NCBI RefSeq assembly: GCF_000715205.1
Contig: NZ_JOTP01000005.1
Location: 1 to 64,000 of the forward strand
Source of the DNA: Bacillus zhangzhouensis
GTDB lineage: Bacteria; Bacillota; Bacilli; Bacillales; Bacillaceae
Direction of reading: 5' to 3'
DNA: 64,000 bases
Made by a program: the position numbers and the translations under genes. This document shows, piece after piece, positions 51,510-61,718 of this stretch. Numbering within the stretch: the stretch's first letter is position 1; the number at the start of each line of letters is the position of its first letter. The notes beneath the pieces were generated by a model. It saw only the letters and a list, made by a program, of their open reading frames with translations, was not told the DNA's origin and ran no database searches.

Positions 51510-52631
51510 ATGGCTGATAAACAAGCCCACGAAACCGAAACTGAATTAACCTTTGAACAGGTGAGAGATAAGCTCACTGAAACGGGTAAAAAACGGGGCG
51601 TTTTAACATACGAAGAAATTGCAGAGCGTATGTCTAGCTTTGAAATTGAATCAGACCAAATGGATGAATACTATGAATACTTAGGCGAACAGGGTGTAGA
51701 GCTCATCAGTGAAAATGAAGAGACAGAAGACCCAAATGTTCAGCAGCTGGCTAAAGCAGAAGAGGAATTTGACCTGAATGATTTAAGCGTACCACCAGGT
51801 GTCAAAATTAATGATCCTGTTCGTATGTACTTAAAAGAAATCGGACGCGTCAATTTGTTATCTGCTAAAGAAGAAATTACGTATGCTCAAAAGATCGAAG
51901 AAGGCGATGAGGAATCAAAAAGAAGATTAGCGGAAGCGAACCTTCGTCTTGTTGTCAGTATTGCAAAACGTTACGTTGGTCGTGGTATGCTGTTCCTTGA
52001 CTTGATCCAAGAAGGAAACATGGGGCTCATGAAGGCAGTTGAGAAGTTTGATTACCGCAAAGGATACAAATTCTCAACATATGCGACTTGGTGGATTAGA
52101 CAGGCGATCACGCGTGCCATTGCTGATCAGGCGAGAACGATCCGTATTCCAGTTCATATGGTGGAAACCATTAATAAATTGATCCGTGTTCAAAGACAGC
52201 TTCTGCAAGATCTAGGCAGAGAACCAACGCCAGAGGAAATTGCTGAAGACATGGATTTAACACCAGAAAAGGTAAGAGAAATTCTTAAAATTGCACAAGA
52301 GCCTGTATCTTTAGAAACACCTATTGGTGAAGAAGATGACTCGCATCTTGGTGATTTTATTGAAGACCAAGAGGCGACATCTCCATCTGACCATGCTGCA
52401 TATGAGTTGTTAAAAGAGCAGCTTGAAGATGTATTAGACACGCTAACGGACCGTGAAGAAAATGTGCTGAGACTACGTTTCGGACTAGATGACGGAAGAA
52501 CACGTACATTAGAAGAGGTTGGTAAGGTGTTTGGCGTAACAAGAGAGCGTATCCGCCAAATTGAAGCTAAAGCTCTTCGTAAATTAAGACACCCAAGCAG
52601 AAGTAAACGATTAAAAGACTTCTTAGAATAG
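51510..52631 (+). CDS. sigA: Major sigma factor SigA
   Basis: 373 aa. ATG 51510 follows GAAGGAGGGATC; an in-frame extension to 51345 is hydrophobic, unlike sigma factors, and was rejected. Regions 1.1 (about 1-90), 1.2, 2 ([31 protein letters not shown]), 3 and 4 ([20 protein letters not shown]) are all present. Primary sigma factor for vegetative transcription. Confidence 0.98.
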   Translation: MADKQAHETETELTFEQVRDKLTETGKKRGVLTYEEIAERMSSFEIESDQMDEYYEYLGEQGVELISENEETEDPNVQQLAKAEEEFDLNDLSVPPGVKINDPVRMYLKEIGRVNLLSAKEEITYAQKIEEGDEESKRRLAEANLRLVVSIAKRYVGRGMLFLDLIQEGNMGLMKAVEKFDYRKGYKFSTYATWWIRQAITRAIADQARTIRIPVHMVETINKLIRVQRQLLQDLGREPTPEEIAEDMDLTPEKVREILKIAQEPVSLETPIGEEDDSHLGDFIEDQEATSPSDHAAYELLKEQLEDVLDTLTDREENVLRLRFGLDDGRTRTLEEVGKVFGVTRERIRQIEAKALRKLRHPSRSKRLKDFLE

Positions 52632-52638
52632 AAACCGG

Positions 52639-52666
52639 ACGGATCTTGAAAGAGATCCGTTCTTTC
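52639..52666 (+). terminator. Terminator after sigA
   Basis: ACGGATCT / AGATCCGT stem, TGAAAG loop, then TTCTTTCTT. Confidence 0.85.
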
Positions 52667-52851
52667 TTCATCAAAAATGAAAACGCTTTTTTCAATCTGA
52701 TTATATTTTACTGAATAACAAATGAATTTGCAACGTTCTTAGAGAAAAGATGTATAAAAAATACATCAAAATGTGCTGAAGGCTTCATTTCTCATCTTGA
52801 TTCATTTTTGTCTAATCTGTGAACTTGACCAAAGTTTTATATCATAATTCG

Positions 52852-52879
52852 TTTACTTTTTGTAAAATTAAAGTAGAAT
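52852..52879 (+). promoter_or_regulatory. Candidate sigma-A promoter of cccA
   Basis: TTTACT, 16-base spacer, TAGAAT. Confidence 0.5.
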
Positions 52880-52934
52880 TAGAATTGTTTGCATAGTCTC
52901 AAAGGGGTTTTTCACAAAGGGGAGGATGAAAGAA

Positions 52935-53294
52935 ATGAAACGGAATCCACTTATACCATTTTTATTGATTGCCATTTTAGGTATTGGACTCACTTTTTTC
53001 TTATCAATGAAGGGGCTGAAAGATGAAGAAAAAATTGCCTCTGGTGGCGAAGAGCAAAAGCAAGAAGAGACAGCAAATGCGACGCCGGAAGAATTGTATA
53101 AGCAGAACTGTTTGAGCTGTCACGGGGAAAACTATGAAGGCGGAGCAGGACCTGCATTAAAAGGTGTTGGCGATAAGCTTGAAGTGGCAGACATCAAGAA
53201 GAAAATTCAAGAAGGCGGAAACGGGATGCCAGGCGGGCTGATTCCGAATGAAAAGCTAGATGAGATGTCGGAATGGGTATCCAAAATTAAATAA
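52935..53294 (+). CDS. cccA: Membrane-anchored cytochrome c-550
   Basis: 119 aa with ATG 52935, nine bases behind GGGGAGG. One N-terminal membrane anchor (residues about 5-25), an acidic/Gln-rich linker, and a class I cytochrome c domain: CLSCH heme motif near residue 59 and the Met ligand in GNGMPGG. Electron carrier on the outer membrane face. Monocistronic. Confidence 0.95.
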   Translation: MKRNPLIPFLLIAILGIGLTFFLSMKGLKDEEKIASGGEEQKQEETANATPEELYKQNCLSCHGENYEGGAGPALKGVGDKLEVADIKKKIQEGGNGMPGGLIPNEKLDEMSEWVSKIK

Positions 53295-53302
53295 TGTTAC
53301 GC

Positions 53303-53335
53303 AAAAAGCTCTTTTTGATAAGAAGAGCTTTTTTC
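53303..53335 (+). terminator. Terminator after cccA
   Basis: AAAAAGCTCTT / AAGAGCTTTTTT hairpin. Confidence 0.88.
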
Positions 53336-53415
53336 ATTTGAAAACGACTTTTAAAAAGTCCATAATTTATATAAGATAGACAAGGGATGAACATTAAAGA
53401 AAAGTAGTGATACGT

Positions 53416-54132
53416 ATGAATGAAATGAATTTATCGAAACGATTAAAAAGAGTGGCAGACTTTTTACCAAATGAGGCTGTCTTTGCTGATATCGGCTCAG
53501 ATCATGCCTATTTGCCATGCTATGCGATATTACATCAAAAAGCAGTAAAAGCCATTGCTGGTGAAATTACAGATGGACCGCTCCAATCTGCGAAGCAGCA
53601 AGTACATAGACTTGAATTAGATGAACAGATCTCGGTCAGAAAAGGAAATGGCCTTGAAGTTATTGAAAAAGGCGAGGTGACTGCTGTAACGATTGCAGGT
53701 ATGGGCGGGGCACTCATCGCAAGCATTCTAAATGAAGGCAAGCATAAGCTCTCAGGAAACGAGCGGCTCATTCTTCAGCCTAATATCCATGCTCACCATA
53801 TTCGTTTATGGCTGTATCAAGAGGGGTATAAACTGATGGATGAAGTGATTTTAGAAGAGGATGGCAAAATATACGAAATCATCATCGCAGAAAAAGGCGA
53901 TAAAGATAAAGCCTATGAAGGCATGTCAGTTGAAGCGGGCATGCTAGTTGGCCCGTTTCTTGCCAAAGAGCAAAATGACGTCTTCCGGCGCAAGTGGATG
54001 CAAGAGCTTCACCATATGGAGAAAATAGAAGGTCAAATTCAAGGAGCAGCTCCGACAGAAGAAAACAAGGAGCGCCAGAAAGAGCTGAAAGCGAAAATAA
54101 AGATTCTAAAGGAGGTTTTGACTGTTGGCTAA
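53416..54132 (+). CDS. trmK: tRNA m1A22 methyltransferase
   Basis: 238 aa from ATG 53416. N-terminal class I methyltransferase with FADIGSDHAYLPCYA and TIAGMGGALIA, and a C-terminal coiled coil (about 195-235). Methylates A22 of tRNAs. An upstream GTG at 53407 is an alternative start. Overlaps yqfO by eight bases, with AAGGAGG for yqfO inside its 3' end. Confidence 0.95.
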   Translation: MNEMNLSKRLKRVADFLPNEAVFADIGSDHAYLPCYAILHQKAVKAIAGEITDGPLQSAKQQVHRLELDEQISVRKGNGLEVIEKGEVTAVTIAGMGGALIASILNEGKHKLSGNERLILQPNIHAHHIRLWLYQEGYKLMDEVILEEDGKIYEIIIAEKGDKDKAYEGMSVEAGMLVGPFLAKEQNDVFRRKWMQELHHMEKIEGQIQGAAPTEENKERQKELKAKIKILKEVLTVG

Positions 54133-55246
54133 AACAGTAAACGGGCATGAAATCATCCAATTGTTTGAACAATTTTCACCAAAGGCATATGCTATGGAAG
54201 GTGATAAAATTGGGCTCCAGATTGGGACATTAAATAAAAAAGTAACCAATGTCATGATCACCTTGGATGTATTGGAGAACGTGGTAGATGAGGCGATCGA
54301 GCGACATGTGGATCTCATTATTGCCCATCATCCTCCAATTTTCCGTCCTTTAAAAAATGTAGCGACAGATCAGCCAGCTGGACGAATCATTGAAAAGTGC
54401 ATGAAACATGATATTGCGGTATATGTGGCACATACGAATTTAGACGTAGCAGATGGAGGAGTCAATGACTTGCTTGCTAATGCATTAGAGCTGAAGGAAA
54501 CAAGTGTGTTAATTCCGACATATGAAGATCAAATCAAGCAGCTTGCACTTTATGTCCCAGAGGAATTTGAAGAGGCCATCAGAACGGCTTTAGGAAATGC
54601 GGGAGCTGGTCATATTGGCAACTACAGTCATTGTGCTTTTTCAAATGAAGGGACAGGCAGCTTTCTACCATCAGAAGAAGCCGCGCCATTTATTGGAGAG
54701 TCGGGTAAGCTGGAGTTTGTGAAAGAAGTGCGGATTGAAACCATTTTTCCAGCAAGTATTGAAAAACAAGTGATTCGTGAAATGATCAAAGCACATCCTT
54801 ATGAAGAAGTGGCCTATAGTGTACATACGACAGATCTTCCTCCTATTCAAAAAGGTCTCGGCCGTATTGGAGAGTTAAGAGAGCCTATGACACTTGGAGA
54901 CTTTACACAGTTTGTGAAAACAAAGCTAGATGTGAATGGGGCTCGTTTTGTAGGAGATCAGGAAGCGGTTGTGAAAAAGGTAGCTGTGCTTGGCGGAGAC
55001 GGAAATAAATACATCCATCAAGCGAAAAGAATGGGTGCTGATGTGTATGTGACAGGAGACCTTTATTTCCATGTCGCCCACGATGCAATGATGCTTGGAC
55101 TGAACGTAGTGGACCCAGGTCATTACGCTGAAAAGATTATGAAAGAGGGCGTGAAGGCGAAACTTCAATCGCTTTGTACTGATAAAAAGTATGATGTACA
55201 GCTCTTTGTGTCAGAAGCAAACACAAACCCATTTCAGTTTATGTAA
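54125..55246 (+). CDS. yqfO: Nif3-family metal-binding protein YqfO
   Basis: 373 aa, TTG start. N-terminal Nif3 part with LIIAHHPPIF (metal His pair), an inserted PII/CutA-like domain (about 130-240, ending in HPYEEVAYSV), and the C-terminal Nif3 part with VTGDLYFHVAHDAM. Reported as a GTP cyclohydrolase I type 2-like fold; the biochemical role is unsettled. Confidence 0.93.
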   Translation: MAKTVNGHEIIQLFEQFSPKAYAMEGDKIGLQIGTLNKKVTNVMITLDVLENVVDEAIERHVDLIIAHHPPIFRPLKNVATDQPAGRIIEKCMKHDIAVYVAHTNLDVADGGVNDLLANALELKETSVLIPTYEDQIKQLALYVPEEFEEAIRTALGNAGAGHIGNYSHCAFSNEGTGSFLPSEEAAPFIGESGKLEFVKEVRIETIFPASIEKQVIREMIKAHPYEEVAYSVHTTDLPPIQKGLGRIGELREPMTLGDFTQFVKTKLDVNGARFVGDQEAVVKKVAVLGGDGNKYIHQAKRMGADVYVTGDLYFHVAHDAMMLGLNVVDPGHYAEKIMKEGVKAKLQSLCTDKKYDVQLFVSEANTNPFQFM

Positions 55247-55248
55247 AC

Positions 55249-55286
55249 AAGAAAACGTCAGAGCACAGCAGCTCTGACGTTTTCTT
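55249..55286. terminator. Bidirectional terminator between yqfO and ispH
   Basis: AAGAAAACGTCAGAGC / GCTCTGACGTTTTCTT, a perfect 16-bp stem between convergent genes. Confidence 0.92.
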
Positions 55287-56229
55287 ATTTCTTCGTTTTT
55301 ACGCGAGGTAATATTTTCGAAAGAGGAACAGCATGTTCAACCTTCCAAGTCGATTCATCGTCCGGTTCATAGTTTTCTAAGAAGCGAATGACTTCTTTTG
55401 TAATAGGTGTTGGTGTTGAAGCGCCAGCAGTCACGGCGACGGTTTTTACGCCTTGCAGCCATTCCAGCTTGAGCTCACTGAGGTCACCAATACGATAAGC
55501 CTGTGTTCCTGCAATCTCCATTGACACTTGTGCTAGACGGTTGGAGTTATTACTTTTCGGATCGCCAACAACAATGGTTAGATCAGCTTGACCTGCTTGC
55601 TGTGAAACGGCTTCCTGACGCACCTGTGTCGCAAGACAAATTTCTTGATGGTATTCGACGTGCGGATATTTCTCCTTAATGAGCTCCATCAAATCATAGA
55701 CATCCCACTGTGACATCGTCGTCTGATTGGTAATGAGCAGCCTACCTGACGTTAAATCCAGCGCCTCAATGTCGGCTTCTGTTTCAACAAGATGCACTTT
55801 GTCTGGTGCAACTCCGACAGCTCCTTCTGGCTCAGGGTGACCTTTTTTTCCAATATAAATAATGTCATAACCATCGGCAGTTTTTTCTGAAATTAGTTCA
55901 TGTGTTTTCGTTACATCTGGACAGGTCGCATCAATGGCTACAAGACCTTTTTCTTCTGCGATTTGGCGAACCTCGGGAGAAACGCCGTGAGCGGTGAAAA
56001 TCACCGTTCCGCTTTCAACCTGCTTTAAAATGTCCAAGCGGTTTGGTCCGTCCAGTGTGTAGATCCCATCCTCTTCAAAGGCATCTGTTACATGTTTGTT
56101 ATGCACAATCATACCTAATATATAAATTGGGCGTGGCAAGTTTTTATCCAGTGCGGCATTTTTAGCAATGACCATTGCATCCACAACGCCATAGCAATAG
56201 CCACGCGGCGATATTTTAATCACATTCAT
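55285..56229 (-). CDS. ispH: 4-hydroxy-3-methylbut-2-enyl diphosphate reductase
   Basis: 314 aa. Last step of the MEP isoprenoid pathway, making IPP and DMAPP. The three iron-sulfur Cys are visible: GYCYGV (about residue 12), DATCPDVTK and EICLATQ; the catalytic Glu is in [12 protein letters not shown] context and [10 protein letters not shown] carries the conserved His. ATG with GGAGG upstream. A single gene opposite to yqfO. Confidence 0.95.
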   Translation of the reverse strand: MNVIKISPRGYCYGVVDAMVIAKNAALDKNLPRPIYILGMIVHNKHVTDAFEEDGIYTLDGPNRLDILKQVESGTVIFTAHGVSPEVRQIAEEKGLVAIDATCPDVTKTHELISEKTADGYDIIYIGKKGHPEPEGAVGVAPDKVHLVETEADIEALDLTSGRLLITNQTTMSQWDVYDLMELIKEKYPHVEYHQEICLATQVRQEAVSQQAGQADLTIVVGDPKSNNSNRLAQVSMEIAGTQAYRIGDLSELKLEWLQGVKTVAVTAGASTPTPITKEVIRFLENYEPDDESTWKVEHAVPLSKILPRVKTKK

Positions 56230-56274
56230 TTATTCGTCCTCCTGTAGGGAAGTGCTGCTAGAGAAGAACAATAT

Positions 56275-56300
56275 AAAAAGCCGTAAAAAACGGCTTTTTA
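56275..56300 (-). terminator. Terminator of yqfQ
   Basis: AAAAAGCCGT / ACGGCTTTTT stem downstream of yqfQ and upstream of ispH on the same strand. Confidence 0.85.
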
Positions 56301-56386
56301 TCATTCTCTTCCTCCCATTATAGCCAAAGTAAGCGCATATATCAAAGATTGTTATACATGGTAACCACTTTGCCTTTCAAAGATCA

Positions 56387-57103
56387 CTAGACATATAGTT
56401 TTGGAACAGAACTGCCAGCTCTTTTTTGCGGCTTTTCTTTAGGAGCAGGTGATGTGTGTGCCGCAGTTTTTTTCACAAGAATGTCCTCTGGTTCTTCATT
56501 TTCTTTTATTTCCTCTGCCTCATCAACTGGTGCTGTTTGTTCATTCGTCACTTCTGTTTCCTCGCCGAGCTCTTTTGGTTCTGCGTCTGTATCGTTTGCG
56601 TTCGTTTCATCATCATCTGCACTACCAAGCTGGCTGTACAGCTTAATCATCGCAGGCAGATTTCTCACTAAAGGGCCGTATTGCTGAATCATTGGCGTGA
56701 ATTGCTGCGCCATTCCGAGCACTTTTTGAACATTCCCTAACATGCTTGAGAGGGTCGCAGGATTTGTGAAGCTCTGGATTCCTTGTAATCCCGCACCACC
56801 TCCAGAGATCCCTGCTCCCCCGGCTCCAGGAAGGAATTTAGCGAGCATGCCCTTAATGCCGGCTCCACCGCCCAGTGCACGGCTCTCACCCCCTGGAATA
56901 CCGCCCATCCCGCGTAAACCACCGCCCTGTACAGACGGGGAGCGAGGCATCATTTGTTGAAATTGATTCCCTTGCCCTTGAAAAGGCTGTTCGATAGGAG
57001 CCTGCTGTCTCCTTTGAAAAATCCCGGGCTGTCCGCCATTTCCAAGGTGCCGGCGTGAGGGACGATGCGGCTGAAAATCGCCCATAGGCCTTTGCCCTAA
57101 CAT
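56387..57103 (-). CDS. yqfQ: YqfQ/VrrA-type low-complexity protein
   Basis: 238 aa. N-terminal third rich in Gln, Pro, Arg and Gly (FQPHRPSRRHLG, GQGNQFQQMMPR), a Gly-rich middle (GGAGISGGGAGLQG), a conserved helical core (LGMAQQFTPMIQQYGPLVRN...KLYSQL) and an acidic-then-basic tail. This matches YqfQ of B. subtilis and VrrA-type proteins whose repeats vary in number. Function is unknown; association with spores is likely by family. Confidence 0.85.
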   Translation of the reverse strand: MLGQRPMGDFQPHRPSRRHLGNGGQPGIFQRRQQAPIEQPFQGQGNQFQQMMPRSPSVQGGGLRGMGGIPGGESRALGGGAGIKGMLAKFLPGAGGAGISGGGAGLQGIQSFTNPATLSSMLGNVQKVLGMAQQFTPMIQQYGPLVRNLPAMIKLYSQLGSADDDETNANDTDAEPKELGEETEVTNEQTAPVDEAEEIKENEEPEDILVKKTAAHTSPAPKEKPQKRAGSSVPKLYV

Positions 57104-57258
57104 ACTTGTACCTCCCTTACTGCATTCTCTTTCTCTTCATAGGTTATGCAAGGAAGCATCAATTGGTTTCCTGTAAGAAAAGCGGACATGGTTTTTTTGT
57201 TGAAAATCAGCTATAATGAGGAGATGAGCAAAAAGGCATTGCCTTAAGGAGTGAAAAC

Positions 57259-58578
57259 ATGAAAGAAACGAAATTTACGACATATGAATTAAAGCCATTT
57301 ATTATAGATGCTATTCATGAACTGGGCTTTTATGAGCCAACTGATATTCAAAAAAGAATCATCCCTGCTGTTTTAAAAGGTGAAAGCGTCATTGGCCAAT
57401 CACAAACAGGAACAGGAAAAACCCATGCGTACTTATTGCCGCTTATTCATTCAATCGATCCAGGCAAAGAGCAAGTACAAGTGGTGATTACTGCACCAAC
57501 ACGAGAATTAGCCAATCAAATTTTCAAAGAAGCTCAAACGATCTTAAAGAATACTTCTCCAGAAGAAGACATTAAAGCAAAGCTTTACATTGGCGGAACG
57601 GACAAGCAGAAATCCATTCAAAAGCTAAAGAACCAGCCGCATTTGGTTGTCGGTACACCTGGACGTATTGCTGATCTCATTCATGAGCAAGCGCTGAATG
57701 TATACAAAGCGACTTCTCTTGTTATTGATGAAGCGGATTTAATGCTGGATATGGGATTTTTAGAAGATGTGGACCGTATTGGTGCACAAATGCCAGAAAA
57801 GCTGCAAATGCTTGTGTTCTCAGCAACCATTCCGGAAAAACTAAAGCCTTTCCTTAAAAAATATATGGACAATCCAAAGTATGCCCATGTTGAACCAAAA
57901 CGTATTACTGCTGAAAACATTCAGCATATTTTAGTCCCGTCTAAACAGCGTGACAAATTAAAATTACTGCATGAGATGGTGACAAATGTACAGCCTTATT
58001 TAGGAATCATCTTTGCTAATACAAAATCAACTGTCGATGAAATTGCTTCATTCCTTCAAGAAAAAGGAATGAAAATTGGTGTGCTTCATGGCGGATTAAC
58101 ACCGCGCGAACGTAAAAAAGTCATGAAACAAATTGAAGATTTGGAATTCACCTATATTGTGGCATCTGATCTTGCAGCCCGCGGGATTGACATTAAGGGC
58201 ATCAGCCACGTGATCAACTATGAACTTCCATCTGATCTTGATTTCTATGTTCACCGTGTTGGAAGAACAGCTCGAGCGGGCTCTTCTGGAATTGCGATGA
58301 CCATTTATGACCTCGCTGATGAGGATGCACTTGTTCAGATTGAGAAAATGGGCGTTGTATTTGAGAACAAAACCATTGTTCATGGAGAATGGCGAGATGC
58401 GGATGACCGTCTGAAGCGTCAAAGACGTAAAAAAGCACCAAATGAAATTGAAGAAAAAGCGAAGCGTCTTGTGAAAAAACCGAAAGCCGTCAAACCTGGA
58501 TATAAAAAGAAAATGACACGTGAGATGGATAAAATCAAAAAACAAGAACGTAGAAAGTCAAAGCGTAACGGAAAGTAG
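57259..58578 (+). CDS. cshB: DEAD-box RNA helicase CshB
   Basis: 439 aa. Q motif (GFYEPTDIQKRIIP), Walker A GQSQTGTGKTHA, DEAD box VIDEADLMLDMG, SAT motif, and the HRVGRTARAGSSG helicase motif VI, followed by a Lys/Arg-rich tail (KKPKAVKPGYKKK). Cold-shock RNA helicase in B. subtilis. Located nine bases before nfo. Confidence 0.96.
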   Translation: MKETKFTTYELKPFIIDAIHELGFYEPTDIQKRIIPAVLKGESVIGQSQTGTGKTHAYLLPLIHSIDPGKEQVQVVITAPTRELANQIFKEAQTILKNTSPEEDIKAKLYIGGTDKQKSIQKLKNQPHLVVGTPGRIADLIHEQALNVYKATSLVIDEADLMLDMGFLEDVDRIGAQMPEKLQMLVFSATIPEKLKPFLKKYMDNPKYAHVEPKRITAENIQHILVPSKQRDKLKLLHEMVTNVQPYLGIIFANTKSTVDEIASFLQEKGMKIGVLHGGLTPRERKKVMKQIEDLEFTYIVASDLAARGIDIKGISHVINYELPSDLDFYVHRVGRTARAGSSGIAMTIYDLADEDALVQIEKMGVVFENKTIVHGEWRDADDRLKRQRRKKAPNEIEEKAKRLVKKPKAVKPGYKKKMTREMDKIKKQERRKSKRNGK

Positions 58579-58587
58579 GGGGAAACA

Positions 58588-59481
58588 TTGTTGAAGATTG
58601 GATCACATGTATCCATGAGCGGAAAACATATGCTTCTTGCAGCGAGTCAAGAAGCTGCCTCTTATGGTTCGAATACTTTTATGATTTATACAGGTGCACC
58701 GCAAAATACACGCCGCAAAAAAATTGAAGACCTTAATATTGAAGCTGGACAAGCGCATATGAAAGAGCATGGCATGACAGATATCGTCGTTCATGCACCG
58801 TATATTATCAATATTGGGAACACAGTCAATCCAGCGACATTCGAGCTTGGAGTGGACTTCCTTCGCTCAGAAATAGAGCGTACGGAAGCACTTGGCGCAA
58901 AACAAATTGTTCTCCATCCAGGTGCGCATGTCGGAGCAGGGACAGAAGCGGGCATTCAAAAAATCATCGAAGGTTTAAACGAAGTCATTGTGAAAGGGCA
59001 AGAGGTTCAAATTGCACTTGAAACAATGGCAGGCAAAGGCTCAGAGTGCGGAAGAAGCTTTGAAGAGCTTGCCCAAATTATCGACGGTGTGACACATAAC
59101 GAAGCACTTTCTGTCTGCTTTGATACGTGTCACACACACGATGCTGGTTACCCGATTGTGAGTGACTTTGACGGTGTGTTAGAAGAATTTGATCGAATCG
59201 TCGGCATTGATCGAATCAAAGTACTTCATATTAATGACAGTAAAAACGTACAAGGCGCAAGAAAAGACCGACATGAAAATATCGGTTTTGGTGAAATTGG
59301 CTTCGATGCATTGAATTATATCGTGCATCATCCGCAGCTTCAAGATGTGCCGAAAATTCTAGAAACGCCTTATGTAGGTGAAGATAAAAAGAACAAAAAA
59401 CCACCTTACAAATTTGAAATTGCGATGCTGAAAGAAAAGCAGTTTGATGAAGGCTTACGAGAAAAAATTACGGATCAGTAA
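58588..59481 (+). CDS. nfo: Endonuclease IV (AP endonuclease)
   Basis: 297 aa. Tri-zinc TIM barrel ligands: [51 protein letters not shown] and ILETP. Cuts DNA at abasic sites; in Bacillus it protects spore DNA. Two TTG codons are next to each other at the start; the first (58588) gives the family length. Co-transcribed with cshB. Confidence 0.96.
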   Translation: MLKIGSHVSMSGKHMLLAASQEAASYGSNTFMIYTGAPQNTRRKKIEDLNIEAGQAHMKEHGMTDIVVHAPYIINIGNTVNPATFELGVDFLRSEIERTEALGAKQIVLHPGAHVGAGTEAGIQKIIEGLNEVIVKGQEVQIALETMAGKGSECGRSFEELAQIIDGVTHNEALSVCFDTCHTHDAGYPIVSDFDGVLEEFDRIVGIDRIKVLHINDSKNVQGARKDRHENIGFGEIGFDALNYIVHHPQLQDVPKILETPYVGEDKKNKKPPYKFEIAMLKEKQFDEGLREKITDQ

Positions 59482-59501
59482 AAAAACATGCAATGTGATG
59501 A

Positions 59502-59527
59502 GGTGCCGCTAAATGCGGCCCTTTTTT
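59502..59527 (+). terminator. Weak terminator after nfo
   Basis: GGTGCCGC / GCGGCCC with AAAT loop and T6. Confidence 0.65.
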
Positions 59528-59529
59528 GC

Positions 59530-59790
59530 CTAATTTGTAAATTGGTTAAACAGATCATTGACAGTCTGTGCTGTCTGTTTAGAAGTAATCGCTTCCACCT
59601 GCTTAAGAAGCCGACTTCGCTCTGCATCATTAAAAATATTGACGTTTTTCCCATTCATGAGTTTGGCGACTTCAGCAGCCTGAGTTGATGTTAAGCTGAC
59701 CCCGTACTGTTTCGCATACCTTAACAAATCATTTGCTGTGATCTGATTGAGGCGTTGCAGTACAATTTTTTGAATTAAAATCAATGTCAT
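59530..59790 (-). CDS. yqfT: YqfT family protein (DUF2624)
   Basis: About 86 aa. Helical protein: ILIQKIVLQRLNQITANDLL, KQYGVSLTSTQAAEVAKLM, and a C-terminal helix. Function unknown. The ATG at 59790 is only one base from GGGGAGG; a TTG two codons later (59784) has ideal spacing and may be the true start. Confidence 0.8.
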   Translation of the reverse strand: MTLILIQKIVLQRLNQITANDLLRYAKQYGVSLTSTQAAEVAKLMNGKNVNIFNDAERSRLLKQVEAITSKQTAQTVNDLFNQFTN

Positions 59791-59924
59791 TCCTCCCCTC
59801 TGTAACAATGTATGGGCGAAAACGGAAAATGTGCAAAAAATTTTATTTTACTCTGTGAAATGATAAAATAGTAAAGTGAATAAAATGTTCATTGAAAATT
59901 TAACAAGTGTAGAAGGGAGAACGT

Positions 59925-60806
59925 ATGGCAAATAGTAAACAGCACAGAAAGGAATCAGTGCCTCATTTTATTTTGAGAATTTTTCTGATTCTAGTAGGAG
60001 CTGCATGTGCAGCAGTCAGCATTGAATTATTTTTAGTGCCAAACAATATTATTGATGGGGGCATCATCGGCATTTCGCTTATTTTGGATTATCTCTTTAC
60101 AGATAACCCATTCATCAATTTTGCGACGATTGTTGTCATTTTGAATATTCCATTTATGATATCGGGATACAAACATATTGGGAAAACCTTTCTCGTTTCC
60201 ACTGTGATTGGGATTGTCAGCTTAGCCGTGATTGAATCTTCACTCCATCATGTAGAGGCGTTTACAAATCAGCCGATCTTAGCGACTGTATTTGGAGGTC
60301 TGTTACTAGGATTTGGCGTTGGACTCGTCATTCGGAATGGAGGCTCAATGGACGGAACAGAGATCTTAGGAATACTTCTGACGAAAAAAATTCCTTTCTC
60401 CGTCGGTGAGTTTGTCATGATCGTCAATGTGTTCATTTTTATTTGGGCAGGCTTTGTCTTCGGACCAGAGCAGGCTATGTATTCTGTCATGACATATTAT
60501 TTGGCAATGAAAACAATTGATGCTGTGATTCAAGGACTTGATGAAACAAAAGCTGTCATTATCGTGTCGGATTATTATGATGAAATTTCAGATGCGATTC
60601 TTCATCGTCTTGGCAGGGGAACGACAAAGCTTAGAGGAAAAGGCGGTTATACAGATGAAGAGAAAGATGTCATCTATGCCGTTGTCACAAGGCTTGAAAT
60701 TACAAAGCTGAAATCCATTGTGTTTGAAATTGATGGTCAAGCATTTATTACGATTATGGATACACATGAAACAAAAGGCGGTAAGTTTAAAACAGCCATT
60801 CATTAG
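59925..60806 (+). CDS. yqfU: YitT-family membrane protein YqfU
   Basis: 293 aa. Five or six membrane helices (about 15-185, DUF161) with [18 protein letters not shown], then a cytoplasmic DUF2179 domain (about 200-290) with [25 protein letters not shown]. Likely a transporter, substrate unknown. Terminated before the zinc operon. Confidence 0.9.
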   Translation: MANSKQHRKESVPHFILRIFLILVGAACAAVSIELFLVPNNIIDGGIIGISLILDYLFTDNPFINFATIVVILNIPFMISGYKHIGKTFLVSTVIGIVSLAVIESSLHHVEAFTNQPILATVFGGLLLGFGVGLVIRNGGSMDGTEILGILLTKKIPFSVGEFVMIVNVFIFIWAGFVFGPEQAMYSVMTYYLAMKTIDAVIQGLDETKAVIIVSDYYDEISDAILHRLGRGTTKLRGKGGYTDEEKDVIYAVVTRLEITKLKSIVFEIDGQAFITIMDTHETKGGKFKTAIH

Positions 60807-60859
60807 CTTTTATTTTACTTTTTTATTAATCTTTTATATAATAAGACGTATGTATGGAC

Positions 60860-60890
60860 AAAGAAAATGGCTCTTGCCATTTTCTTTTTG
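60860..60890 (+). terminator. Terminator after yqfU
   Basis: AAAGAAAATGGC / GCCATTTTCTTT stem with T5. Confidence 0.88.
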
Positions 60891-60895
60891 TTGTA

Positions 60896-60918
60896 TAAAT
60901 CGTAATCATTCTTTTTAT
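60896..60918 (+). promoter_or_regulatory. Zur-box-like operator before znuC
   Basis: TAAATCGTAATCATT matches the left half and centre of the Bacillus Zur box (TAAATCGTAATNATTACGATTTA); the right half is degenerate. Zur is encoded in the same operon, fitting zinc-dependent autoregulation. Confidence 0.65.
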
Positions 60919-60941
60919 ATTGATTAAAGGTGGAAAGATTC

Positions 60942-61718
60942 ATGGCAAAGCCAATTATTGAAATGAAAGACATTTCGTACTCGTATGGACAGCGAAATGT
61001 CATTGATCACATTCATTTAACAGTAGAGGAAGGGAACTTTCTGGCACTCGTTGGACCGAATGGATCTGGTAAAACAACCCTATTAAAATGCCTTCTTGGG
61101 CTCATTAAACCGCAGCAAGGTGAATTAAAACTATTTGGCACGCCTGTTTCAAAATTTAGAGACTGGGATCAAATTGGATTTGTTTCTCAAAAGGCAAATA
61201 GTTTTAATACGGGCTTCCCTGCTTCTGTGTACGAGGTCGTCGCAAGTGGATTGACCGCGAAAATTGGTTTATTCAAACGAATGAGTAAGCAGGATAAATG
61301 GCAAGTTGAAGATGCCATTCGCTCGGTTGGCATTCAAGATTTAAAGCACCAAAACATCGGTGAGCTTTCAGGTGGTCAGCAGCAGCGTGCATTTATTGCT
61401 CGTGCGCTCGTCAGTCAGCCAAAGCTGCTTATTTTAGATGAACCAACGGTTGGGGTAGACCAGCGGACAGTGGAGGGCTTTTATCAGCTGCTCGAAACAT
61501 TGAACAAAGAAAAAGGAATGTCTTTAATTCTCGTCACACATGACGTTGGAACCGTCTCTGATAAAGTCACCCATGTGGCTTGCTTAAATCAGACCCTTCA
61601 TTTTCATGGAGATGCAGCAACGTTTGATTCAATGGATGATCAGGCGTTATCTCAATTTTACGGACATGACATTCAAGTGATTCATCACGACCATCACCAT
61701 CATGGGGGACATGAATAA
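60942..61718 (+). CDS. znuC: Zinc ABC transporter ATP-binding protein
   Basis: 258 aa. Walker A GPNGSGKTTLLKC, signature LSGGQQQRAFIARAL, Walker B LLILDEPTVGVD and the H-loop THDVG. The C-terminal tail HHDHHHHGGHE is a metal-binding His cluster, fitting zinc. ATG 60942 follows AAAGGTGG. Partner permease overlaps by one base. Also called ZurA/AdcC in related species. No zinc-binding lipoprotein gene is adjacent. Confidence 0.92.
   Translation: MAKPIIEMKDISYSYGQRNVIDHIHLTVEEGNFLALVGPNGSGKTTLLKCLLGLIKPQQGELKLFGTPVSKFRDWDQIGFVSQKANSFNTGFPASVYEVVASGLTAKIGLFKRMSKQDKWQVEDAIRSVGIQDLKHQNIGELSGGQQQRAFIARALVSQPKLLILDEPTVGVDQRTVEGFYQLLETLNKEKGMSLILVTHDVGTVSDKVTHVACLNQTLHFHGDAATFDSMDDQALSQFYGHDIQVIHHDHHHHGGHE

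Larger units (their letters stand above)
52632..52934. other. Intergenic region sigA-cccA: terminator and candidate cccA promoter
   Basis: The gap begins with the sigA terminator. It then holds about 180 bp of AT-rich DNA without an ORF, and a TTTACT-N16-TAGAAT promoter candidate (52852-52879) about 55 bases before cccA. Confidence 0.7.

Noticed and set aside
56449-56960. Plus-strand ORFs opposite yqfQ
   Set aside because: Low-complexity shadows of the Gly/Pro/Gln-rich gene.
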